From positions 9,824 to 53,094 of the forward strand of contig NZ_KB900624.1 of the NCBI RefSeq assembly GCF_000379025.1: DNA of 43,271 nt. The letters run 5' to 3'. Origin of the DNA: Orenia marismortui DSM 5156 (GTDB taxonomy: Bacteria; Bacillota; Halanaerobiia; Halobacteroidales; Halobacteroidaceae). A model generated the notes under the pieces. The model was given only the letters and a program-made list of their open reading frames with translations, was not told the DNA's origin and did not search any database. Shown here in pieces: positions 22,213 to 31,439 of the stretch. The position numbers and the translations under genes were made by a program. Numbering within the stretch: the first letter of the stretch is position 1; every line of letters starts with the position of its first letter.

Positions 22213-22720
22213 TGCTTTTCTCCTCCAAATATCTCTCTCCATAAGCTATCCACTCTGCTGTCCTACCAGTTGCAGGAACTTCAGTAGTCTTAGGCTCTTT
22301 TTTAGGAGTGTTATCATTATTCTTTTGGACTTGCTGGCCAGTTGCAGGCTCTTTACCTAATTTAGTAACTTGTGATCTCTCTTTAACCATCTGAATCTGT
22401 TGTAGTTGCATAGAGCCACTAAATCCATCTTTAATAGCAGCAGTACGAGGGATAGATAAGGATTTAATAGCCATATTAGCATAAGAGAAATCAATTCCCT
22501 CATAAGTGAATACTTTACTAGCATCTCTTAACTTAATTAACTGTCTAGCTATCTCTTGGCCATTCTTTTCTACTAAAAACTTTATATTTATAGCTACTGG
22601 ATCCTGAAAGATATGATCAGTAATATCTGCTCCATCTTCAATAGGTTTAGATGGGACTGAATTACTAAACTGAGGATCCTCTTCTTTAACGAATATTGAA
22701 ACTCCACCTATTGACTGCAT
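22202..22720 (-). CDS. Dit-like/baseplate-associated protein
   Basis: 172 residues. DGADITDHIFQDPVAINIKF and LIKLRDASKVFTYEGID fit the N-terminal domain of Dit-like tail proteins found just after the tape measure. The last 60 residues are low-complexity Lys/Thr/Pro. Probably the base of the tube. Confidence 0.6.
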   Translation of the reverse strand: MQSIGGVSIFVKEEDPQFSNSVPSKPIEDGADITDHIFQDPVAINIKFLVEKNGQEIARQLIKLRDASKVFTYEGIDFSYANMAIKSLSIPRTAAIKDGFSGSMQLQQIQMVKERSQVTKLGKEPATGQQVQKNNDNTPKKEPKTTEVPATGRTAEWIAYGERYLEEKSNGA

Positions 22721-22721
22721 A

Positions 22722-25322
22722 CTAATTCACCCCCGCTGATGCTGCTGCTTCTAAGATTATAGTCTTAAATTCTTCTCTTAATATCTTAACTATATCTTGG
22801 CTATTCTCTCCACTAACCTCAATTTGAATAGCTCCTTCATTGAACTGAATAACTGTTCTCTTTTGAGTATTACTTTCATTAATACTCTGATTAGTCTCAT
22901 TAATAACCCTATTATCATTAGATGGGTTCTCCTGTAAAGATCTATTATGGTTTGGTATTAATCCAAAAGGTGAGAATCTAACAGGACTTACATCTTTGAC
23001 ATTAGTCCACATATTAGAAATGGTATCACTTATTCTATTCTTAGTCTTATCTATTCCACTAGCTATAGTATTAACAAAGCCAGGACCAGTTTTATCTAGA
23101 TCTGACAATGGCCCTTCCTTAGCTGGACTGAAAGGTAAATAGTTTCTAACCTTTTGAGTCAATCCAGCTACTGCTCCTATAGCTGTATCCTTAGTCTTAT
23201 CTATCCCATTTCTAATCGAGCTACCAATATCAAAGTTTGATAACTTATCTTCTAACCATCTAATCTTTTCTTTTATAGAGTTAAATACATCAGTAATTGA
23301 AGGTATCTTAAACTCTGGTAACTCTAATCCTGTCTTTTCTGCTAACCAATCCCTAGCTTTAGCATAAGCCCAATTAATTGGCTCTATTAAATTTAATCCA
23401 GGAATAACAAACTTAACTACAGTCAAAGGATTCTCTTGGATAAATCCAATAAATTCAGTAAATTTACTTTTGGCCATACCAACTAGATCTGGAAAAGAAG
23501 GTATATTAGCAAATAAATTCTGAACTTTAACTCCAACACTATCTATTGGATCCTTCATTGCATTAAATATACCTGGAAGATCAGGAACTTTATTAGCTAA
23601 TCCCCATAGATAATTACCAAAAGCTATAGTTTTATCTCCTAACCAACTAAATCCACTACCTATAGCATTAAAGGTACTGACAGTTGATGATTTAATAGTA
23701 TCCCAATGCCTAGGAATCAGCAGTATTGGAGCTGTAAAAGCTAATAACCAACTAGGAGTTTTATCTAAAGTAGTCTTAAACCAACCAAAGAACTGGCCAG
23801 CTCCTACTTTAATTTCATTCCAATACTCAGGAATTAAGGTTATTGGTGCAATTAGTAGCTGTATCCAATCGGGAGTAGCTTCTAATTTACCTTTAAACCA
23901 ACCAAAGAATCCTAAAGTTTTTTCTTTCACTGTATCCCAATGAGTAACTATTCCATAAAGAGCAGCCCCCAAAGCAACAACTCCCACTACAATTCCTGTA
24001 ATTGGATTAGTAAGTAGTGCTGTATTAAATCCTACTGTGGCTCCTTCTGCTGCCATAGCTGCAGGTGTATAAATACCTAATGCTGTAGCTGCAGTAGTTA
24101 GTGGTCCTATTAAGAATCCTGCTGTAGTAGCTAGACCTAATAATACTGTAGTAGCTCCTGCTGTAATAGCAATAGTAGATTGTACTGGTGCAGGTAACTT
24201 ATTAAATCCATTTACTAAAGTAGTAATTCCTTTAGCTACAAAGTTAATTGCTGGAGCCAATTCACTACCAAAACCTATAGCAGCTACATTAAGGGATCCT
24301 TTAAGTTGATCAAAGGCTCCAGTTAATGTATTCATCTGCTCTTTGGCCATCTTTTCAGTAATTCCAGCTGAACTATATAACTCTGTTCTAAATCCTTGTA
24401 ATTCATCAGTTCCCTGATTAATTATAGCCACCATAGCACTAGCAGCTTCTTGACCAAAGATATTAGATAAAGCAGCCTGCTTACTAGCATTTCCCATACC
24501 TTTCATACTAGTTTGAAATTGAGAGACTATATCTACAAATCCAAGCATATTACCTTGAGAATCTGTAAGATTTATTCCTAATTCATCTAAAACCTCAGCA
24601 CCTTCTTTAGTTGGTGCTGATAATTTATTCAATGCCCCTCGCAAATATTGACCTGCTTGACCACCTTTAATACCAACATTGGCCAACATTCCAACAGCTG
24701 CAGACATAGTTTCTATATCATAACCTAAGTTTTGAGCAGTAGGACCAAGATATTTCATTGATTCCCCAAGCATAGATACATTAGTGTTGGCTCCACTAGA
24801 GGTAGCCTGCAATGTATCTACAACTCTTGTCATATCCTCAGCCTTTAATCCAAAACCAGTTAATATATCACTAGCTATATCAGAAGTTCTTCCTAGATCC
24901 ATCTGTGCTGCAGAAGCTAGATTTAACACATCAGGTAAGGCAGTAATATTCTCTCTAACACTAAATCCAGCCATGGCCAGATATTCCTGACCTTCTGCTG
25001 CTTCTTTAGCTGAAAAAGCAGTAGCAATACCTAACTGTTTAGCATTTTTCTCTAGTAATTCTAATTGCTTAGCATTAGCACCAGATACTTGGCCAACTCT
25101 AGTCATCTGACTCTCAAAGTCAGCAGCCTGTTTAACTGCAAATCCTAATCCACCAGCTGCAGCAGCAGTAAATCCTAATAACTTATGTTTATTCTCCTGG
25201 AGTGCAGTGTCAATCTGTTCTGTTCTATTTCTAAATCTATCGGTAGCTTGGTTAGCACTATCTAAACCTCTATTATCTACATTCCAACCAATACTAAAAT
25301 TTAACGATCTAACAGTGGCCAT
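22722..25322 (-). CDS. Tail tape measure protein
   Basis: 866 residues. The N-terminal half shows the TP901-type tape-measure domain (AKQLGIATAFSAKEAAEGQE; TNVSMLGESMKYLGPTAQNL). Two transmembrane-like segments follow (about 380-460), then two or three Trp-rich repeats of about 46 residues (FFGWFKxxLxxTPxW...APIxLIPxxW). A coiled C-terminus follows. Sets tail length and is ejected with DNA. The ATG immediately follows the stop of the chaperone extension. Confidence 0.93.
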   Translation of the reverse strand: MATVRSLNFSIGWNVDNRGLDSANQATDRFRNRTEQIDTALQENKHKLLGFTAAAAGGLGFAVKQAADFESQMTRVGQVSGANAKQLELLEKNAKQLGIATAFSAKEAAEGQEYLAMAGFSVRENITALPDVLNLASAAQMDLGRTSDIASDILTGFGLKAEDMTRVVDTLQATSSGANTNVSMLGESMKYLGPTAQNLGYDIETMSAAVGMLANVGIKGGQAGQYLRGALNKLSAPTKEGAEVLDELGINLTDSQGNMLGFVDIVSQFQTSMKGMGNASKQAALSNIFGQEAASAMVAIINQGTDELQGFRTELYSSAGITEKMAKEQMNTLTGAFDQLKGSLNVAAIGFGSELAPAINFVAKGITTLVNGFNKLPAPVQSTIAITAGATTVLLGLATTAGFLIGPLTTAATALGIYTPAAMAAEGATVGFNTALLTNPITGIVVGVVALGAALYGIVTHWDTVKEKTLGFFGWFKGKLEATPDWIQLLIAPITLIPEYWNEIKVGAGQFFGWFKTTLDKTPSWLLAFTAPILLIPRHWDTIKSSTVSTFNAIGSGFSWLGDKTIAFGNYLWGLANKVPDLPGIFNAMKDPIDSVGVKVQNLFANIPSFPDLVGMAKSKFTEFIGFIQENPLTVVKFVIPGLNLIEPINWAYAKARDWLAEKTGLELPEFKIPSITDVFNSIKEKIRWLEDKLSNFDIGSSIRNGIDKTKDTAIGAVAGLTQKVRNYLPFSPAKEGPLSDLDKTGPGFVNTIASGIDKTKNRISDTISNMWTNVKDVSPVRFSPFGLIPNHNRSLQENPSNDNRVINETNQSINESNTQKRTVIQFNEGAIQIEVSGENSQDIVKILREEFKTIILEAAASAGVN

Positions 25323-25568
25323 CTATTCACCACTCCCTACTTGCTCTTTTACAGATTCATTGATTACTTCTAAAGCCTTATAAGCTTCTATCAATCTATC
25401 CATATCCCAACTATCTATATCTTCTAAGCTTTCTCCTGAATTATAAAAGACAGTATAAATCATTTTCTTTCTGGGATTTTTCTTGATCTCTTTCTTATAA
25501 CTGTTGTAATCAATCTCTGCAAAGACACCTATTCCAGACTTAACATGTTTAGGAGTTAAGAAAGGATT
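25323..25568 (-). CDS. Tail assembly chaperone extension (probable +1 frameshift product)
   Basis: Open frame without a usable start, coding like a gene: PKHVKSGIGVFAEIDYNS, KKEIKKNPRKK, YNSGESLEDIDSWDMDR. It overlaps the 3' end of the small chaperone in the +1 frame and ends just before the tape measure, exactly where a gpGT-type extension lies. A Phe UUU codon followed by C (25563-25560) would let tRNA-Phe slip onto UUC, joining ...IESF to LTPKHV.... Alternative: an independent 46-aa gene from the internal ATG, which lacks a good binding site. Confidence 0.6.
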   Translation of the reverse strand, partial: NPFLTPKHVKSGIGVFAEIDYNSYKKEIKKNPRKKMIYTVFYNSGESLEDIDSWDMDRLIEAYKALEVINESVKEQVGSGE

Positions 25569-25830
25569 CTATCTTCTCAACCAACTGATTAAGAGTTTTC
25601 ATTCCATAATTTCCACCTGGGCCAAAATCATCAATAGAATTAATATCAGCAGGCTCTACAACTACATTCTTAAGAACTTCATCAGTGTATTTTGCCTGTT
25701 GCATTACTCCAAATCTGTTCTTACATCTATCAGTTAATTCTAAATACCATCTAGCTCCTGGATGTTGGAACTTAAAATCTACACCATCAATAGTCTCTGT
25801 AGCTTGTTTAACTGAACTTTCTTTTGCCAT
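25549..25830 (-). CDS. Tail assembly chaperone (gpG-like)
   Basis: 93 residues from the ATG at 25830 (AGAGGAGATGATT upstream). FKFQHPGARWYLELTDRC and FGPGGNYGMKTLNQLVEKIE are similar to the small acidic proteins that follow tube genes in DUF3277/DUF3383 phages. The position between tube and tape measure is diagnostic for the chaperone that coats the tape measure during tail assembly. Probably also made as a longer frameshift product. Confidence 0.75.
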   Translation of the reverse strand: MAKESSVKQATETIDGVDFKFQHPGARWYLELTDRCKNRFGVMQQAKYTDEVLKNVVVEPADINSIDDFGPGGNYGMKTLNQLVEKIESFLNS

Positions 25831-25853
25831 TTCAATCATCTCCTCTAATTTAA

Positions 25854-25890
25854 AATAAAAAAGCACCCTTTCGGATGCTTAATCTCTAAA
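25854..25890 (-). terminator. Intergenic stem-loop A, copy 1
   Basis: Leftward AAGCATCCGAAAGGGTGCTT followed by TTTTTATTTT, beginning at the tube-protein stop. It differs at one position from 35187-35223. It may partly terminate after the highly expressed tube gene or protect its mRNA. Confidence 0.7.
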
Positions 25891-26296
25891 AGTCTGTAAT
25901 AAATGCATGATCATAGTCTGCAACTAACAAATTCCACTCAACTTCTCCTACTTCTGCTCCTCTTTCAAAGTCAGGTAAGGTCTTAACCACACATCTAGAC
26001 CCTGCAATACCAATATCACCATCAATATTAGCATCTACACAAGCAAACTGGAACTCATCATCTGAGTTATAAAGTCTTTTCAACATTGCATTACCAGGAC
26101 TATTATGCTTCAAAATAAAAGTAACCTCTCCAGTATCATCTGCTGACTTACTAAAAGTAACTTCTCCTTTAGCAGAAACATGAGTATTTCTTTTATCTGA
26201 GTTTCTGCTTCCTTTAATAAAAGTATCTTCACCAAAACCAGTAAGAACAAATCCTGCCACTGTTACACTTACCTTATTAGGATCATACTGCTTCAT
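25886..26296 (-). CDS. Tail tube protein (DUF3277-like)
   Basis: 136 residues. YDPNKVSVTVAGFVLTGFGE, TFIKGSRNSDKRNTHVSAKG and GDIGIAGSRCVVKTLPDFER match the tube family that pairs with DUF3383 sheaths. It forms the rigid inner tube. Between sheath and chaperone genes. Confidence 0.85.
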   Translation of the reverse strand: MKQYDPNKVSVTVAGFVLTGFGEDTFIKGSRNSDKRNTHVSAKGEVTFSKSADDTGEVTFILKHNSPGNAMLKRLYNSDDEFQFACVDANIDGDIGIAGSRCVVKTLPDFERGAEVGEVEWNLLVADYDHAFITDF

Positions 26297-26309
26297 CTTA
26301 TCACCTCAC

Positions 26310-27338
26310 TTATATTTCTAAATAGAAATCAACCTGTACCTCGTGAATCGCACCCCCGAATGTAATAGAAGGCTTAATTCCACTAAGTATTCTATTAGCT
26401 CTATCATTAGCTGGAATATCAACTCTACGAGGGAACTTAACTGACATAATATAGTTCCCGCTATCATCTTGAGCTACCATCTTGTTACTAGCAGCCTGCT
26501 TATTTACAGATTTAACAACTGATACTATTTGAGTTATACCATTGTCTCCAAAACCAACTTTATCATTATCTTTCAATAACTTAAAAATTCCTTCTCTATA
26601 TCTAGCACTAATCCAGTCTTTTGCTACTTGAGTATCAATAAAATCACCATTACTTAACTTGCCTTCACTGATATAATCCTCACCCATGTTATTCACATAA
26701 GTATTACAATCAGCATTAAGGATAATATCTGCTTCCTGGTATGTTGTAGATGCTACTGTATTGATAGTCTTAAACTTAACAGTATAGCTTCCAGGAACTA
26801 ATGCAGCAATTCTACCAACAGTTCCAGCTGCTAAGAACTGATCCTCAGTATCAATGCCTCCATCATGAGCAAATATGGCCATTCTTTGATTACTCATTCC
26901 AGCCATAAAGGTCTCAATCTCTGTTGGTGTCTTAGCAATATCTAATTGAGCAGCTCCTACCTTTGCTTTAGATGCTATCCAATCAGAAAAGGCAGTTATA
27001 TCTGCATCTACCCTACTGGCCAACACCCCCCAATACCAATCATTCCTACGAGTAATCAAATCGTCTAAAGCTTCTCCAATAGTAGTAAATGTAGCATCAA
27101 CAGCACTAATATCAAAGCCATAGATAGCTACTTTCTCTGGCTTTGGCTCTTGACTAAGAATAATATTAGCTTGATCATAAGCTAAATCACCAGCTACAAC
27201 CCCTGAAATCTGACTAGTATCTGTAACCTCTTGATATACAAGATTGTTATTTGGATCAAATATCAAAGGTAACCCAAAACCATTTTGAGCTATCGCTCCT
27301 GTCTTATCATAAATATTGACTTTAACTTCTTGTGGCAT
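26310..27338 (-). CDS. Contractile tail sheath protein (DUF3383-like)
   Basis: 342 residues. KVNIYDKTGAIAQNGFGLPL at the start, YGFDISA and an LVPGSYTVKFKTINTVASTT segment, and the closing SGIKPSITFGGAIHEVQVDF are typical of DUF3383 sheath proteins, short relatives of the T4 gp18 fold. Proves a myovirus-type tail. Strong ribosome-binding site; preceded by stem-loop B. Confidence 0.88.
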   Translation of the reverse strand: MPQEVKVNIYDKTGAIAQNGFGLPLIFDPNNNLVYQEVTDTSQISGVVAGDLAYDQANIILSQEPKPEKVAIYGFDISAVDATFTTIGEALDDLITRRNDWYWGVLASRVDADITAFSDWIASKAKVGAAQLDIAKTPTEIETFMAGMSNQRMAIFAHDGGIDTEDQFLAAGTVGRIAALVPGSYTVKFKTINTVASTTYQEADIILNADCNTYVNNMGEDYISEGKLSNGDFIDTQVAKDWISARYREGIFKLLKDNDKVGFGDNGITQIVSVVKSVNKQAASNKMVAQDDSGNYIMSVKFPRRVDIPANDRANRILSGIKPSITFGGAIHEVQVDFYLEI

Positions 27339-27357
27339 CTTATCACCTCTCTAAATT

Positions 27358-27383
27358 AAAATAACACCTATCTCTAGGTGTCT
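27358..27383 (-). terminator. Intergenic stem-loop B, copy 1
   Basis: Leftward ACACCTA, GAGA loop, TAGGTGT, then TATTTTAATTT. The neck-gene stop TAG lies within the stem. A second copy is at 38527-38553. Confidence 0.7.
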
Positions 27384-27922
27384 ATTTCTATATTGGAATC
27401 TGGCCCAATAATCTGAATCTTTTCTATTGTCTTCCCTCTCACTTGAATCACATCTTCAAACTCCAGGATAACATCAAATCCCTTTCTTATTTCATAATCA
27501 TTCTCTAAAAAGGTAGTCTTATCAATAGTATCTCCTACATTGACTACTACCCCTTTATAGTCCTCAAAAAAATAACCAGCTAACTTAGGGATCATAAAAA
27601 ACTCTCTAACCTTATTCAAATAAAGATCTATAGGATTCTTATTACTCCCATAGCCAGTAATAGATAAGGTTACACGAGGATTATAATAATAGTTATACAT
27701 TAAATCCTTATCAAACTCTGCTTCAATGCTTTCTACTACCTCCTTAACCTCAGTAAAATTAATATTTCCAGTATTATAAGGTCTAGAAAAGTTATATATA
27801 ACCCTCTGATCTTTAAGCTTCTTTGGTGGTATCTTCTGATTGGCCAATAATATTTGAGGACATCCAGAATAATCTTTTAGTGGTTGCCAGATGTCATTAG
27901 CTATAGTCTCTAAATCAATCAT
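27374..27922 (-). CDS. Neck/tail terminator protein (LIC_12616/gp12-like)
   Basis: 182 residues. DQRVIYNFSRPYNTGNINF, YYYNPRVTLSITGYG and DLYLNKVREFF are characteristic of the neck terminator family of myophages with DUF3383 sheaths. It caps the tail tube at the head end. Overlaps the preceding gene by 8 bp. Confidence 0.75.
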   Translation of the reverse strand: MIDLETIANDIWQPLKDYSGCPQILLANQKIPPKKLKDQRVIYNFSRPYNTGNINFTEVKEVVESIEAEFDKDLMYNYYYNPRVTLSITGYGSNKNPIDLYLNKVREFFMIPKLAGYFFEDYKGVVVNVGDTIDKTTFLENDYEIRKGFDVILEFEDVIQVRGKTIEKIQIIGPDSNIEIDT

Positions 27923-28295
27923 CTATAACCACCCTCTTAGCTACAAACTCATAGAAATCTGAATTAATAGTTTGGTCCTGGAACTCTTCAAGAGAATAAT
28001 GATCCCCTCTGAATATAATTTCTTCTTCTTTTTCAATACTAATCTCTTCTTCTTGGCCAGTCTCTTTATTTACAGCTGTAAAATCCTCTATAATATAGAG
28101 CTTGATATCCTTAGTTGTGTAGGATCCTCCATCATACTGCTTAATATCTTCAGTAGTTAGATGAAATACTGCAGCTTCTAATAAATAATGAGTAGTTTGG
28201 CCATATACCCATCTTGGCCCATCTTGATAACCTTCTGATTCTTTGATTAGCCCTATTGGGACACTATTCTCTTTAATCAAATCACTAAATTCCAT
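27915..28295 (-). CDS. Head-tail connector protein (stopper-like), unknown
   Basis: 126 residues. IKESEGYQDGPRWVYGQTTH and IIFRGDHYSLEEFQDQ: beta-rich, with the size and order of head-completion stoppers (between the gpG-like and neck terminator genes). Family not recognised with certainty. Confidence 0.55.
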   Translation of the reverse strand: MEFSDLIKENSVPIGLIKESEGYQDGPRWVYGQTTHYLLEAAVFHLTTEDIKQYDGGSYTTKDIKLYIIEDFTAVNKETGQEEEISIEKEEEIIFRGDHYSLEEFQDQTINSDFYEFVAKRVVIDD

Positions 28296-28297
28296 AA

Positions 28298-28819
28298 TTA
28301 CACCACCCTATAGCTGATAGCTCCTTTTAGCCTTCCTGTATTCTCCAAAGGACTATCTCCAACACCAGCTGAGGTAGTCTTTTGCTGTACAGTAAAAGGA
28401 TGATTAGGAGGATTCTCAATAGATACAATCTTCTCCTGGATAAGACTCACTAAATACTCCCCATATAGAGCAAAGAAGGTATCAGCACTCTGCCTTCCTT
28501 CTACTACTTTGGCTATACCTGCTTCTGCTTTCTTAATCATATCCTTATACTCTTCATCAAAGGTAGATCTAATAAAGCTTCTTTCAGGTATCTTAACCTT
28601 TTTCGTACTCTTTTTAAGGTGTAAACCTTGACTATGAAGATAAGCTCTCATCTTAGGAGTAACATCTATCTCAACTCCAAACTCATTCACACTTGCTATC
28701 ATAAGTAATTTAGAATCTTGATCTCCTAATACTCCTATTTCTATCTTCTTATTCTGCAACTTATAAAGCTCTTCTATAATTTGAGGGACTTGGTTATCAT
28801 CTTCTACTCTAACTGTCAT
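28298..28819 (-). CDS. Tail completion/virion morphogenesis protein (HK97 gp10 or Mu gpG-like)
   Basis: 173 residues. KIEIGVLGDQDSKLLMIASV...NEFGVEI, then PERSFIRSTFDE and ENTGRLKGAISYRV form the pattern of these proteins (IPxRPFLR-like motif and a closing TGxLxxSI/SYRV). Joins tail to head. Confidence 0.8.
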   Translation of the reverse strand: MTVRVEDDNQVPQIIEELYKLQNKKIEIGVLGDQDSKLLMIASVNEFGVEIDVTPKMRAYLHSQGLHLKKSTKKVKIPERSFIRSTFDEEYKDMIKKAEAGIAKVVEGRQSADTFFALYGEYLVSLIQEKIVSIENPPNHPFTVQQKTTSAGVGDSPLENTGRLKGAISYRVV

Positions 28820-29148
28820 GAAAACACCACCATAGCTGGGCCATTACATTTCCTCAATATCCTTAGGACCTCTTTACCATACTCAGTTAATTTCAGTCCC
28901 TCTTGGCCAGTTCTATTAGGATACATATTTCTCATTGGTCCTAACATTTTATCAGTTGGCTTAGGCTTATCTAAAGTACCAAGATGAGCAGCCATATATC
29001 TCTCTAGCTTTTCTTGGTACTTTTCATCATATCTAAAGTCCTCCAGCTCCAAGACTGCATCATCTATATACATTTCAATAGTTGAATCTTCCAAACTAGA
29101 TAAATTAGAAGCAATACCTCTTACTTTCGCTACAGTAGTAAGGGCCAA
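28816..29148 (-). CDS. Head-tail adaptor, DUF4054-like
   Basis: 110 residues, TTG start (TTG GCC A..., ribosome-binding site GGGGATG). VAKVRGIASNLSSLEDSTIE and MYIDDAVLELEDFRYDEKYQ fit the DUF4054/gp6-like helical adaptor that sits under the portal. Confidence 0.7.
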   Translation of the reverse strand: MALTTVAKVRGIASNLSSLEDSTIEMYIDDAVLELEDFRYDEKYQEKLERYMAAHLGTLDKPKPTDKMLGPMRNMYPNRTGQEGLKLTEYGKEVLRILRKCNGPAMVVFS

Positions 29149-29150
29149 CT

Positions 29151-29489
29151 TTATTCATCCCCTTCTCCTTCTTCATTCAAATACTCTATCTGCTTATCAA
29201 TAGCTTCCTTAACACCTTTTCTATCTGCCTGCTCTTTCCACTCCAATAACTGCTTCTCATCAAAAGTAGATTCTATAACCTCAACAGCTTTAGAAATAGG
29301 CTTAATTTCATTGATATCAGATAGATCTCCTTCTTCAACTTCAACAGTACCCATATCTAACCACCCTTTTACTACTGGATGACTTTTAACTTTGGCCCAT
29401 TGCTCTTCTTTAACTACATTAGCACCAATATTTAAAGACACATCACCAACATGCTTAATTACATTACTCTTATTGAATATTCTCATCAT
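29151..29489 (-). CDS. Small virion/neck protein, unknown
   Basis: 112 residues; the ATG overlaps the stop of the capsid gene (TAATG). MMRIFNKSNVIKHVGDVSLN, an ANVVKEEQWAKVKSHPVVKG motif and an acidic tail. Similar short proteins occur after capsid genes in related phages; the exact role is unclear. Confidence 0.55.
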   Translation of the reverse strand: MMRIFNKSNVIKHVGDVSLNIGANVVKEEQWAKVKSHPVVKGWLDMGTVEVEEGDLSDINEIKPISKAVEVIESTFDEKQLLEWKEQADRKGVKEAIDKQIEYLNEEGEGDE

Positions 29490-30409
29490 TAAATACCATC
29501 CCCTCTCACTATACCAAGTGGGAATCTAACAACAGCCCCTCCAGTACGCTCCTCAAAGTTAATTTGCTCTGCTAGATTATCCTTTTGGATAGGATCATGT
29601 CTATATAGATCCATAGGTAAAGACATTTGAACTACATCTTCTGAGCTATCAAAAACAATAAAGCTATCTTCATCAGCATCTCCTGCTTTTTCTAACTCGG
29701 CAATAGGCTCAATTCTGCTAAACCAATTCTTAGCTTCCAATACTTCACGAATAGTCTTATCATTAGAAGTTCCTGGCTTATATTCCCTATCTAAATCCTC
29801 ATAGTGTGAAGGAGGTAATCCTAAAGTATCTGCCTGTAATCCAGGCTTAATATTTACTTTCTTTCTTCCCTGTCTAATATCTTCAATGATTTCTGGCCCT
29901 GTCTTATCAGCCCACTCAGTACTAGATCCTGCATCATTAGTATCTACTGCAAAAGTCTGAATACCAGTAAAGTTAATTAATCCCTCAGCATTATAATCAG
30001 AATCACCAACAAAGAAGAAGTCATTTTCCTTTTCTGCTGCAGCTCTTCTAGCAGCAACAGCATAAGTAGCATCAATAGAAACTCCATTAGCTCTAGCAGC
30101 TCTTAAATCATCATAAGGAATTACAAAACCATCAACAATACCAAATACTCTTTGAGTATGCTCTTCAATATCAGCACTAACTAAAGGTACATCATCTGCA
30201 CCATAAGCGAATATCTTAGCAGCACCTTTCTTAGTAATCTTCTTATAGGAAATCACCTTAACATGAGCTGGATCATCAGTCTTTAATGACACTAATGTCC
30301 TAGCCTTTAACTCATCCTCTTTCGCTTCATACAACTTATTATCAATAGCTTTTAAATCATCATTAGTTAATAAAGAATCTTGTCTTTTTACTCCAGTTAA
30401 TCCTTTCAC
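29489..30409 (-). CDS. Major capsid protein (HK97-fold)
   Basis: 306 residues, GTG start. VKRQDSLLTNDDLKAID, IPYDDLRAARANGVSIDATY, AVAARRAAAEKENDFFF and FVGDSDYNAEGLINFTGIQT are typical of DUF2184/DUF6260-like or encapsulin-like capsids. The order scaffold, decoration, capsid supports it. Confidence 0.85.
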   Translation of the reverse strand: MKGLTGVKRQDSLLTNDDLKAIDNKLYEAKEDELKARTLVSLKTDDPAHVKVISYKKITKKGAAKIFAYGADDVPLVSADIEEHTQRVFGIVDGFVIPYDDLRAARANGVSIDATYAVAARRAAAEKENDFFFVGDSDYNAEGLINFTGIQTFAVDTNDAGSSTEWADKTGPEIIEDIRQGRKKVNIKPGLQADTLGLPPSHYEDLDREYKPGTSNDKTIREVLEAKNWFSRIEPIAELEKAGDADEDSFIVFDSSEDVVQMSLPMDLYRHDPIQKDNLAEQINFEERTGGAVVRFPLGIVRGDGI

Positions 30410-30426
30410 CTACATCATCTCCTCTC

Positions 30427-30903
30427 TTATAATTGAACTACCTTAGTAGCAGTTGGCATATCAATCTCAACCTTAACGACTTCTCCAGGTTGGCCAGCAG
30501 TCTTAAACTCTGCATTAGTCAACTCTACTCCATAACTTCCACTAGTACCAGTAGTTAATGGAGCTTTATCAAATAGACTATCATTACGAATTGCTACTTG
30601 ATCTCCAGCTGTAACTGCTGATGCATTATCGCTTAACTTAACCCAGATAACGCCTTTTCTTAATACAGTAGTAGGGACACCATCTGGATAATGGCCATTC
30701 TCTAAATCTCCCTCAATTGAAAACATAGCAATACCTTTAAACTTATCATTACCAGTAGCACCATCCCAAGCAGCTACTTGCTTTTCTGGATTAGTTCCTG
30801 CCTTAGCTCCAGCACCAAAAGGAATAGTTCCCTCTGAAGCTTTAGAATCTGCACTCATTCTTCTTCCTTCTGCTAATTCTCCAGGATTAAGAGTACTTCT
30901 CAT
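30427..30903 (-). CDS. Capsid decoration/cement protein
   Basis: 158 residues. EGTIPFGAGAKAGTNPEKQV, FKGIAMFSIEG, VLRKGVIWVKLSDNASAVTA, GDQVAIRN and GQPGEVVKVEI form the beta-rich pattern of gp24/DUF2190-like structural cement proteins. Directly precedes the capsid gene. Confidence 0.8.
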   Translation of the reverse strand: MRSTLNPGELAEGRRMSADSKASEGTIPFGAGAKAGTNPEKQVAAWDGATGNDKFKGIAMFSIEGDLENGHYPDGVPTTVLRKGVIWVKLSDNASAVTAGDQVAIRNDSLFDKAPLTTGTSGSYGVELTNAEFKTAGQPGEVVKVEIDMPTATKVVQL

Positions 30904-30926
30904 CTTATATCACTCCCTAATTTAAT

Positions 30927-31439
30927 TTATTTTTTCAAGTTAAGTCTCTTATTCTTTTTCTTCTGAATACTAGAATCATCACCATCTTGTTTCTTCTTCT
31001 GATATCTTAAATTATTATCTCCTGTAGATCCTTCACTGGCCATCTCAATCATAGCATCAAATCTAGCATCTATATAATCATCTGAGCGACCTTCAGGATC
31101 AAAGCTATCATTTACAGCCTTAATACAATCAATTTTAATATCTTTAGTTTCTTTGTCAGTAAAGTCATACTCAGAATCTAAGAATAACTTAGCATCTTCA
31201 AGAAGGGCCAACCTTTCATCAATCTTCTTTTGAAGAGTCTCGCTATCAATCTGATTCCCTTCTAGTTCTGCCTTATCTTCTTTAAGTTGCTTAATGGTAT
31301 CATTTTGAGCATCTACCTTACCTTCTAACTGGCCAACCTCTTTAGTTAAGTCTTTATTGTTTGACTCTAGACTGTCTAACCTAGCCTTTACAGCTTCATC
31401 TACTTCAAATTCCTTATTATCTAATTTAATTACAGCCAT
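30927..31439 (-). CDS. Nested scaffold protein (internal start)
   Basis: The in-frame ATG at 31439 (MAVIKLDNKEFEVDEAVKAR) has AAAGGAAGTGG upstream and begins precisely where the protease domain ends. It would give 170 residues: scaffold coiled coil (about 20-80) and a Lys-rich capsid-binding tail, analogous to lambda Nu3 inside gene C. Independent expression is inferred. Confidence 0.6.
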   Translation of the reverse strand: MAVIKLDNKEFEVDEAVKARLDSLESNNKDLTKEVGQLEGKVDAQNDTIKQLKEDKAELEGNQIDSETLQKKIDERLALLEDAKLFLDSEYDFTDKETKDIKIDCIKAVNDSFDPEGRSDDYIDARFDAMIEMASEGSTGDNNLRYQKKKQDGDDSSIQKKKNKRLNLKK

